A stretch of DNA of 6,052 nucleotides, from the NCBI GenBank assembly GCA_003452275.1, contig DMIT01000189.1, forward strand, positions 1 through 6,052, given 5' to 3'. The DNA comes from Rhodospirillaceae bacterium (GTDB lineage: Bacteria; Pseudomonadota; Alphaproteobacteria; Micavibrionales; Micavibrionaceae). The position numbers and the translations under genes are program-made. The notes beneath the pieces are model-generated. The model searched no databases. It saw nothing but the letters and a program-made list of their open reading frames with translations, and was not told where the DNA came from. Positions 1-5,075 of the stretch are shown here, piece by piece (the stretch's first letter is position 1; each line of letters starts with the position of its first letter).

Positions 1-711
1 TTACATTAATCCTTTATTCTTCATAGATGTGACGCCCTTCTTAGATACGACAAGATGGTCATGGATGACAATACCTAATGGTCGTGCTGCGGCCATTATC
101 GCTTGGGTCATGTCGATGTCGGGCTTGCTGGGGGTTGAATCGCCGCTGGGGTGGTTGTGAACCAGAATGATCGCGGTTGCCGAGAGTTCGAGAGCGCGTT
201 TGACGATTTCGCGCGGGTAGGCGGGGGTATGATCGACGGTGCCTGTCTGCTGGACTTCGTCGGCGATGAGTTCGTTTTTCTTATTCAAAAACAACAGGCG
301 GAAATGTTCGCGTTGCTCATGTGCCATGGTGGCCTGAACATAATCCAGCAATTTTGCCCAGCTATTCAAAACAGTTTGCCCGATGATGTCCTGTTTCATC
401 AGGTGGAACGAGGCGGCCTCAATCGTCTTAATGGAAATGGCGGTTGTTTCGGACAGGCCAAAGGCCACAAGGTCGCGTACAGACGCATGAAAAACTTTAT
501 TGAATGAACCGAAATTTTGAATCAGTTTTTTGGCGAGGGGTTTCACATCACGGCGCGGCAGGGCCATGAACAAAATCAGTTCCAGAATTTCGTAATCTTG
601 CAGGGCCTCGACGCCGCCTTTTAAAAACCGTTCGCGCAATCTATCGCGATGCCCCGTATGGTGCGGTGGCGGGGGCAAAATCATTGGTTGTGAGGCGTTG
701 TCATTCGGCAT
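1..711 (-). CDS. radC: RadC family JAB/JAMM-domain protein
   Basis: A complete 236-residue protein of the RadC/UPF0758 family. Residues about 17-77 match the N-terminal helical part of the family (HRDRLRERF, then DYEILELILF). The C-terminal half is the JAB/MPN domain, with a full JAMM metal-binding signature: H185 and H187 in HNHPSG, S195 and D198 in SKPD. The domain is preceded by the family's PREIVKRAL segment and ends with the usual IVIHDHLVV strand. In the family these residues would bind zinc. The cellular role remains unsettled: early claims of a DNA-repair function in E. coli were not upheld, and phage and mobile-element homologues exist. The ATG at 711 has no clear Shine-Dalgarno sequence; the next in-frame ATG, at codon 10, has none either, so the start is uncertain by a few residues. 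The gene is the last one on the minus strand, 76 bp after murA, and its stop lies at the window edge. The family call is secure and the biological function is not. Confidence 0.95.
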   Translation of the reverse strand: MPNDNASQPMILPPPPHHTGHRDRLRERFLKGGVEALQDYEILELILFMALPRRDVKPLAKKLIQNFGSFNKVFHASVRDLVAFGLSETTAISIKTIEAASFHLMKQDIIGQTVLNSWAKLLDYVQATMAHEQREHFRLLFLNKKNELIADEVQQTGTVDHTPAYPREIVKRALELSATAIILVHNHPSGDSTPSKPDIDMTQAIMAAARPLGIVIHDHLVVSKKGVTSMKNKGLM

Positions 712-731
712 ATTTTTTTACAACTAAATTT

Positions 732-780
732 TTGCCACCAAGGCACGAAGACACCAAGTTTTTTTATGTCTTGGCGGCAA
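732..780. repeat. Imperfect hairpin with 8-bp tandem CACSAAGN units
   Basis: This lies in the 76-bp murA-radC gap. Three tandem 8-bp units, CACCAAGG, CACGAAGA and CACCAAG (736-758), sit in the left part. The arm 732-745 pairs with 767-780 over 14 positions, with one A-C mismatch and one G-T wobble, closing a loop that contains a run of seven T. Neither strand has a T tract directly after the stem, so it does not look like an intrinsic terminator. Intergenic elements of this CACSAAG style recur in many unrelated bacterial genomes (recalled from general knowledge, not searched), so a dispersed repeat is the best reading. Confidence 0.55.
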
Positions 781-787
781 TCCTGAA

Positions 788-2158
788 TTACGATTCAATC
801 CGTTCGATTTTTGCGCCGCAGGCACCGAGTTTACCCGCAAGGTTTTCATAGCCGCGGTCGAGGTGGTAAATGCGGTCAACGATGGTTTCGCCTTCGGCCA
901 CTAAGCCAGCCAGAATCAGCGAGACAGAAGCGCGGAGGTCGGTGGCCATGACTTCGGCACCTTTGAGTTTCTTGACGCCGCGGACGAGGGCGGTATTGCC
1001 GTGGATGGTAATGTCGGCGCCCATGCGTTGCAGTTCGGGAACATGCATGAAACGGTTTTCAAAAATAGTTTCGGTGACCATGCCTGCGCCTTCGCACATG
1101 GTGAGCATGGTCATGAATTGCGCCTGAAGGTCAGTTGCAAAACCCGGGAATGGTTCAGTCATGATATCGGTGCCGATCAATGGTTTGCCGTTGCGGTGAA
1201 CGATAACATCTGCGCCATCCTGTTCAATGGTCACGCCTGCGCGGTTAAGCGGCGCGATCAGAGATGTCAGGAAATCTGTGCGCGTGCGTTGCAGACGCAC
1301 CGTACCGCCTGTCAGGGCCACGGCAATCATAAAGGTTCCGGTTTCGATACGGTCGGCAATCACATCATGGGTCATGCCATGGAGATGGGGCACGCCTTCG
1401 ATACGGATTTCGGAAGTGCCAAGGCCGGAAATTTTGGCGCCCATTTTAATCAGGGCCTCGCCTTGATCGACAATTTCAGGTTCGCGGGCGGCATTGACCA
1501 GAACCGTTTCACCCTTGGCCAAGGTCGCGGCCATCATCACGTTTTCGGTTGCGCCAACGGATACTTTCGGGAACAGGATACGTGCGCCTTGCAGTCCGCC
1601 AGCCGGAGCTTTGGCCTTTACATAGCCTTCGTCAAGGGTAATTTCGGCCCCCATGGCGCGGAAACCGTCAAGATGCAGATCAATCGGACGCGTGCCGATA
1701 GAGCAGCCACCGGGAAGAGAGACTGTTGCCTCACCCATGCGGCCCAGTAACGGCCCCATCACCAGAATGCTGGCGCGCATTTTGCGGACGAGGTCATAAG
1801 GAGCTTCGGTTGAATGGATATTATTGGCCTGAATAATTGCTGTTCCATCACTGCGCAAACCGATCGAAACGCCCATTTCTTTCATCAGTGCCGCAAGGGT
1901 GCGGATGTCCTGCAACCCTGTCGGCATGTTGGTAAACTGGATCGGGTCACCGGTGAGCATCGAGGCGCAGAGATGTTTCAAGGCCGCATTTTTTGCACCG
2001 CTGACAGGGATATTGCCGTTTAAAACCGTTCCACCTTGAACGCGGATTTTGTCCAGTTCCGATGATTTGATGACCGCATCCGGATCAATCGACACAAATT
2101 CCGGTTGGTCGGCAAAAAGAGCGGCTTGTTTTAAAGAGGAGGATGCGTTCACGGTCAT
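788..2158 (-). CDS. murA: UDP-N-acetylglucosamine 1-carboxyvinyltransferase MurA
   Basis: This cytoplasmic enzyme transfers enolpyruvate from phosphoenolpyruvate to UDP-GlcNAc, the first committed step of peptidoglycan synthesis and the target of fosfomycin. The 456-residue product aligns with E. coli MurA along its whole length. Visible landmarks are K56 in SGAKNAA (E. coli K22), the catalytic C152 in LPGGCSIG (C115), the segment NAAREPEIVD, D343 in ATDLQAQ (D305), ENRFMHVPEL, and R409 in MATDLRAS (R397). Because the cysteine is present, the enzyme is predicted to be fosfomycin-sensitive in the usual way. The usual length is about 420 residues. The excess is a 34-residue N-terminal extension before the canonical LDKIRVQGG beginning. 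No ATG lies near the canonical start, where the codon is CTG; a GTG at codon 22 is the only plausible shorter start. The ATG at 2158 follows a modest GAAAG. It lies 16 bp after dcd, so it is probably cotranscribed with it. Confidence 0.97.
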   Translation of the reverse strand: MTVNASSSLKQAALFADQPEFVSIDPDAVIKSSELDKIRVQGGTVLNGNIPVSGAKNAALKHLCASMLTGDPIQFTNMPTGLQDIRTLAALMKEMGVSIGLRSDGTAIIQANNIHSTEAPYDLVRKMRASILVMGPLLGRMGEATVSLPGGCSIGTRPIDLHLDGFRAMGAEITLDEGYVKAKAPAGGLQGARILFPKVSVGATENVMMAATLAKGETVLVNAAREPEIVDQGEALIKMGAKISGLGTSEIRIEGVPHLHGMTHDVIADRIETGTFMIAVALTGGTVRLQRTRTDFLTSLIAPLNRAGVTIEQDGADVIVHRNGKPLIGTDIMTEPFPGFATDLQAQFMTMLTMCEGAGMVTETIFENRFMHVPELQRMGADITIHGNTALVRGVKKLKGAEVMATDLRASVSLILAGLVAEGETIVDRIYHLDRGYENLAGKLGACGAKIERIES

Positions 2159-2174
2159 AACTTTCTATATTTGC

Positions 2175-2786
2175 TTAAATTCTGGGGAGAGTGACGCCGC
2201 GTTGGGACATATACTTGCCCGCGCGGTCGGCATAGGACACTTCGCAAGGGCTTGATCCCTTGAAGAATAAAAACTGTGCAATGCCTTCATTCGCATAGAC
2301 TTTGGCGGGGAGGGGGGTCGTGTTGGACAATTCAAGTGTCACATGGCCTTCCCAGCCCGGTTCGAGCGGTGTCACATTCACGATCAATCCACAGCGCGCA
2401 TAGGTGGATTTGCCAAGGCAGACCACGAGGACGTCTTTCGGGATACGGAAATATTCAACAGTGCGGGTCAACACAAAGGAGTTTGGGGGAATGACGCACA
2501 CTTCGTTATTACGTTCGACAAAGCTTTGCTGGGAAAAATTCTTTGGGTCAACAATGGCATTGTCGATATTGGTAAAAATCATGAATTCGTTGGAGCAACG
2601 CGCATCATATCCATAAGAGGACAGCCCGTAGGAAATGATTTTCTCGCCATTGACTTCACGGTTTTGTTTTTCAACGAAAGGTTCGATCATGCCATGGTTC
2701 AATGATTGCTCACGAATCCAGTGGTCAGGCATAATACCGGGTAGCGCGTTCAGGGCGGCATCGGGTTTTAAAACGGCGTTGCTCAT
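2175..2786 (-). CDS. dcd: dCTP deaminase
   Basis: This enzyme deaminates dCTP to dUTP, which dUTPase then converts to dUMP for thymidylate synthesis. The 203-residue protein has the family core: [14 protein letters not shown] near 51-64, [19 protein letters not shown] (98-116), the nucleotide-binding GKSTYAR (125-131, with S127 and R131), [19 protein letters not shown] with the catalytic Glu at E152, and a C-terminal QRGVTLPRI. The motif set is that of the dcd form seen in many Proteobacteria and is distant from the E. coli form. Homologues usually begin near MxxDxWIR, which here is M19 (codon at 2732). However, M19 has no Shine-Dalgarno sequence, while the ATG at 2786 overlaps the stop of the upstream small gene by ATGA and has AAGAGA about 11 bases before it. 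The longer start is therefore preferred, at moderate confidence. murA follows after 16 bp. Confidence 0.95.
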   Translation of the reverse strand: MSNAVLKPDAALNALPGIMPDHWIREQSLNHGMIEPFVEKQNREVNGEKIISYGLSSYGYDARCSNEFMIFTNIDNAIVDPKNFSQQSFVERNNEVCVIPPNSFVLTRTVEYFRIPKDVLVVCLGKSTYARCGLIVNVTPLEPGWEGHVTLELSNTTPLPAKVYANEGIAQFLFFKGSSPCEVSYADRAGKYMSQRGVTLPRI

Positions 2787-2953
2787 AATGTTGCGGTCTC
2801 TTCTTTCGGGTTATTCGTTTTTCTGGCAGAGCTTTGTTCTTTGCGCTTTCTCAAATTCGCGCGCAAAGCTTCCGCCCGTGCCTCGTTCAATAGCTCTTTT
2901 TTACGATTCGAAACGGACAGGTTCGCGGTCTCATCTTGAACGGGTAGAGTCAT
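2783..2953 (-). CDS. Small basic hypothetical protein coupled to dcd
   Basis: I read a 56-codon gene from ATG at 2953 to TGA at 2783. The stop overlaps the dcd start in ATGA, the arrangement typical of translational coupling. The product begins [11 protein letters not shown] and has a highly charged, probably helical centre (residues 17-40) with [17 protein letters not shown] followed by RKRKEQ, then a polar tail. It has no signal peptide or membrane segment. Short proteins with an ALRANLxRRKxQ pattern occur in alphaproteobacterial genomes, often called hypothetical and, as I recall, often near murA or similar genes; this is memory and was not searched. The basic amphipathic helix could suit nucleic-acid or ribosome binding, but no function is claimed. 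The Shine-Dalgarno sequence is weak (GAAG about 10 bases before the ATG). The overlap, the coherent composition and the familiar motif argue for a real gene. Confidence 0.75.
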   Translation of the reverse strand: MTLPVQDETANLSVSNRKKELLNEARAEALRANLRKRKEQSSARKTNNPKEETATL

Positions 2954-3007
2954 AAATTCGTCACTTCGTAAATTTTATCGGAAATTAATAGTGCGACCAT
3001 ACACAAT

Positions 3008-3061
3008 TCATATCCCAGATTCCAGATAATAATCACGTTTTTCCACGAGAGTCATATCCCA
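3008..3061 (+). repeat. Direct repeat TCATATCCCA, two copies
   Basis: TCATATCCCA occurs exactly at 3008-3017 and 3052-3061, with starts 44 bp apart, close to four helical turns. The second copy extends to CATATCCCAACG (3053-3064), and the reverse complement of that 12-mer is found again at 5044-5055, in the gap before cpaC. All three copies are in non-coding DNA. A regulator binding site is possible, but a repeat this short could also be chance. Confidence 0.35.
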
Positions 3062-3171
3062 ACGGATACATAATAAAGTGTTGTATTTCAAATAGGTAGG
3101 GGAATAAACGATCAGGGGGAGGGGCTAAGTATTTGTAATTTATGGATAATTTATATGGAAATCGAAATATC

Positions 3172-3200
3172 TTTAACCAGCCATTAACAACGAGTACCAT
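3172..3200 (+). promoter_or_regulatory. Possible flp promoter
   Basis: A TTTAAC hexamer (3172-3177) and TACCAT (3195-3200, four of six matches to TATAAT) are separated by 17 bp. The -35 part coincides with the upstream half of the CtrA-type site, as is seen at CtrA-activated promoters of Caulobacter. Transcription would start near 3207 and give a leader of roughly 68 bases before the flp ATG. The hexamers are weak, and other placements are possible in such AT-rich DNA. Confidence 0.3.
3173..3188 (+). promoter_or_regulatory. CtrA-type binding site upstream of flp
   Basis: TTAA (3173-3176), seven bases, then TTAAC (3184-3188) is an exact match to the full CtrA recognition sequence TTAA-N7-TTAAC defined in Caulobacter. 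There the response regulator CtrA activates pilA in a cell-cycle-dependent way. The site sits 87 bp upstream of the flp start codon, in the non-coding strip where an activator site would be expected. No ctrA gene is in the window, so the regulator's presence is inferred. Confidence 0.6.
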
Positions 3201-3261
3201 ATTCTGAAGATGTAAGGGACGAACTTACGTAAAAACAAAAAATATTGCTGGAAACCGAATT

Positions 3262-3267
3262 AAGGAG
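3262..3267 (+). promoter_or_regulatory. Strong Shine-Dalgarno site that fixes the flp start
   Basis: AAGGAG lies seven bases before the ATG at 3275, an ideal spacing. It selects that ATG over an in-frame TTG at 3245, which has no such site and would add ten residues foreign to Flp leaders. It is the best ribosome-binding site in the window, in keeping with a highly expressed pilin. Confidence 0.9.
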
Positions 3268-3274
3268 AAATAAT

Positions 3275-3475
3275 ATGCTGAAACTCGTAGCTTCTGTACA
3301 GGCTTATACCAATAATTTTATGAAAAAAGAAGACGGTGCAACCGCGATTGAATATGGTTTGATCGCTGCCGGTATTGCGCTGGCGATTGCGGGAGCAGTC
3401 TGGGGGTTCGGAACGCAATTGACGGGCCTGTTTACCGACATGGGAACGGCGCTTGAATCTGCACCAACTCCGTAA
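3275..3475 (+). CDS. flp: Flp/Fap-type pilin subunit (Tad pilus)
   Basis: This is the major subunit of the type IVc (Tad) pilus, called PilA in Caulobacter. The precursor has 66 residues. A short leader ends in KKEDG (G21), followed by the Flp signature ATAIEYGLIAAG. The prepilin peptidase should cut after G21, leaving a mature pilin of 45 residues with the essential glutamate at position +5 (E26) next to tyrosine (Y27), as is usual for Flp pilins. Residues about 25-45 form the hydrophobic helix that anchors the subunit in the inner membrane and packs the pilus core. The C-terminus is short and small-residue rich (ESAPTP). The gene has its own Shine-Dalgarno sequence, an upstream CtrA-type site and a terminator directly after it. 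The peptidase that would process it is encoded next, at 3598. Confidence 0.96.
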   Translation: MLKLVASVQAYTNNFMKKEDGATAIEYGLIAAGIALAIAGAVWGFGTQLTGLFTDMGTALESAPTP

Positions 3476-3503
3476 AAGCCCCATAGGTTCTTCTATAATT
3501 TTC

Positions 3504-3542
3504 AGGCCCGCCCCTGCTTTGCTATCTGGGGGGCGGGCTTTT
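3504..3542 (+). terminator. Rho-independent terminator after flp
   Basis: A nine-base-pair GC-only stem pairs GCCCGCCCC (3506-3514) with GGGGCGGGC (3530-3538) around a 15-base loop, with a further G-T and A-T pair outside it. It is followed by a short run of four T (3539-3542). It begins 28 bases after the flp stop and lies before cpaA, so it should give abundant short pilin mRNA, with the downstream assembly genes reached by readthrough or a separate promoter. The T run is short, so termination may be partial. Confidence 0.8.
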
Positions 3543-3597
3543 GGTTGAATGACGTTCTGCAATTTCATCTTTTTTATCGCATTACAATAGTTGGAAA

Positions 3598-4143
3598 ATG
3601 ATTGGTCTGTTGATTTTTTTATTTGGGGTTTTTGTGACTCTCGGAATGTGCGCATTGGCGGCAAGATCCGATTATAAAGGGTTCAAGATTCCGAATATTG
3701 TGTCTCTGGTGATCGTCGCTGCCTTTGGTGTGACGTATGGCTTATTGGCTTTATCAGGTCAGAGAGAAGTGTTTTTTAAGCCGATTGGAATGCATATCGC
3801 GGCGGCCTTTCTGGTGTTGATGGTCACTGCTGCCCTTTATTCCTTCCAGAAATTAGGGGCAGGGGATTCAAAGTTTGCAACGGCCATTTCTCTGTGGGTC
3901 GGCTTGGGCGGATTGGTGCCTTTCTTGTTTTATATGTCGTTGGCAGGCGGCGTGATTGCCGCAGCTTCATTATATATTCAGAAAAAGAAACCGTTTCATT
4001 CTCCGCCTGACGGTGGGTGGATCGACATGGCCCAGAAAGGAAGCGGGAATGTTCCTTATGGAATTGCGATCGCGCTGGGGGCTTTGGTTTCATTTGTTTA
4101 TCTGGGTTTTTTTAATGTCTCTCAATGGGAGATGATGTTCTGA
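3598..4143 (+). CDS. cpaA: Prepilin peptidase CpaA/TadV (A24 family)
   Basis: This inner-membrane aspartic peptidase would cleave the Flp leader after its glycine. The 181-residue protein is of the short CpaA type, which lacks the N-terminal methylation domain of PilD-like enzymes. Both catalytic aspartates are visible: D25 in ARSDYKGFKIPN and D90 in the GAGD motif (KLGAGDSKF). The chain is mostly hydrophobic, with segments near 1-22, 34-52, 66-82, 94-126 and 153-173, in keeping with a polytopic membrane protein. VPYGIAIALGAL near 152-163 is the usual conserved C-terminal stretch. The start at 3598 is preceded only by GGAA at unusually short spacing; the next in-frame ATG, at codon 17, would cut into the first membrane segment, so 3598 is kept. 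It sits between the flp terminator and cpaB, as in Caulobacter. Confidence 0.93.
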   Translation: MIGLLIFLFGVFVTLGMCALAARSDYKGFKIPNIVSLVIVAAFGVTYGLLALSGQREVFFKPIGMHIAAAFLVLMVTAALYSFQKLGAGDSKFATAISLWVGLGGLVPFLFYMSLAGGVIAAASLYIQKKKPFHSPPDGGWIDMAQKGSGNVPYGIAIALGALVSFVYLGFFNVSQWEMMF

Positions 4144-4189
4144 AAAATGCTTTTAACTCTTTTTAATGCTTCTGGGGCACATTGAAATC

Positions 4190-5032
4190 ATGAACAAGAA
4201 TATCCTGATCGTATTAGGTGGTGGATTTTTGGTTGCGGTGATCGTGGCGGTGATTGTGCAGGCCAGTTTTGCCAAGAAAAATACCAATATGATCGAGGTG
4301 GCGGTTGCTTCCAAATTGGTGAAGGTGGGGGAAACGGTCACAGATTCCAATTTCAAATGGCAGGAATGGCCCAAAGAGTCTGTCTTCGCGGGGGCCGTGA
4401 CGCGAGAGGGAAAAAAGAAAATATCCGAAGTCGTTCAGGGAAAAATACGCCGTGATATGAGTGCCGGAGAGCCGTTACTGAAGGTATCACTTGCCACTTC
4501 CGGGAAAGGAAATATCCTGGCTGCGGCGATGGAACCGGGAATGCGCGCCATGGCTATTAAAGTGTCTGCAGAATCGATGGTCGGTGGATTCATTTCCCCG
4601 GGCGATAAAGTCGATGTGATTTTATCCTATCAGGTCAGATTATCCGGTGAAGAAGCAGATAGTGCTGCGGGAAAAGTGGATCGTCATGCATCCCAAACCA
4701 TTTTAGAAAACGTCAATGTTCTGGCCATCGACCAAAATTCCAATAAAGAAGATGATAAGGCCAAAGTCGGGCGCACCGTCACGTTGGAAGTTGATACAGC
4801 CGGTGTTGAAAAATTGGTTTTGGCCCGCGATATGGGGGATTTATCGCTCAGTCTTCGTGCGCTGGGTGATGAAGGTCATAAAGACAAAGCCCATAAAGAA
4901 TTTACCACCGATGTTCAGGTCAGCAAACTTTTGCAGGAATTAGGGAAGATCAAAAAAAATTCAGGCGGCAAGTCGGATATTGTCAGGGTTTATAATGGGC
5001 AGGACATCGAAAATATTACTGTTCGCCGATAG
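4190..5032 (+). CDS. cpaB: Tad pilus assembly protein CpaB/RcpC
   Basis: CpaB is an inner-membrane-anchored periplasmic protein of the Tad machine, thought to work with the secretin CpaC. The 280-residue product starts MNKNILIVLGGG and has one N-terminal membrane segment (about 5-26). A SAF domain follows at about 36-100 (VAVASKLVKVGETV onward), then the RcpC/CpaB core at about 116-230, with GGFISPGDKVDVIL (132-145), ENVNVLAIDQ (173-182) and TVTLEVDTAGVEKLVLA (196-212). The closing IVRVYNGQ (264-271) is also typical. An upstream in-frame ATG at 4166 would add eight residues before the membrane segment and has no Shine-Dalgarno sequence. The ATG at 4190 gives the usual family N-terminus, although its ribosome site is also poor (GGGG 12 bases upstream). 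It is 46 bp after cpaA and 43 bp before cpaC, in one apparent operon. Confidence 0.93.
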   Translation: MNKNILIVLGGGFLVAVIVAVIVQASFAKKNTNMIEVAVASKLVKVGETVTDSNFKWQEWPKESVFAGAVTREGKKKISEVVQGKIRRDMSAGEPLLKVSLATSGKGNILAAAMEPGMRAMAIKVSAESMVGGFISPGDKVDVILSYQVRLSGEEADSAAGKVDRHASQTILENVNVLAIDQNSNKEDDKAKVGRTVTLEVDTAGVEKLVLARDMGDLSLSLRALGDEGHKDKAHKEFTTDVQVSKLLQELGKIKKNSGGKSDIVRVYNGQDIENITVRR

Positions 5033-5075
5033 TTACTACTTTACGTTGGGATATGTTTACAAATAGTTGTTCAAT

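Larger units (their letters stand above)
2954..3274. other. Divergent intergenic region between dcd operon and Tad locus
   Basis: This 321-bp AT-rich stretch has no convincing gene on either strand. It must hold the promoter for the leftward small gene-dcd-murA operon and that for the rightward flp gene. I could not pick a clear -35/-10 pair for the leftward promoter. The rightward side holds a CtrA-type site (3173-3188) and a plausible promoter. Also present are a 10-bp direct repeat TCATATCCCA (3008-3017 and 3052-3061), a G-rich run at 3115-3124, and one GANTC sequence (3018-3022), the target of CcrM-type methylation in alphaproteobacteria. Confidence 0.7.

Noticed and set aside
732..780. 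Hairpin after murA as a rho-independent terminator
   Set aside because: On the minus strand the stem is followed by an A-rich stretch rather than a T tract, and the T or A run lies in the loop.
1001..1750. Plus-strand open frame of 249 codons opposite murA
   Set aside because: It lies entirely antisense to a full-length, motif-complete murA. The translation is rich in His, Gly, Cys and Asn with no recognisable domain, which is typical of the frame opposite a GC-richer gene.
2196..2210. CGTTGGGACATATAC inside dcd as another copy of the CATATCCCA motif
   Set aside because: It differs by an inserted base, and it encodes the conserved end of dcd (YMSQR), so the likeness is most likely chance.
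3096..3124. G-rich stretch upstream of flp as a G-quadruplex
   Set aside because: Only three runs of four or more G are present and the fourth is a GG, with a long loop between two of them. The evidence is too weak.
3245..3274. TTG at 3245 as the flp start
   Set aside because: The ATG at 3275 has an ideal AAGGAG seven bases upstream and gives a normal Flp leader. The extra ten residues do not resemble any Flp leader.
3260..3664. Minus-strand open frame of 134 codons spanning flp and the start of cpaA
   Set aside because: It covers the well-supported flp gene, its terminator and the cpaA start on the opposite strand, and its composition is unlike a real protein.
4153..4166. TTAA-N6-TTAA just upstream of cpaB as a second CtrA site
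   Set aside because: The spacer is six rather than seven bases and the second half lacks the final C. Such words are common in AT-rich gaps.
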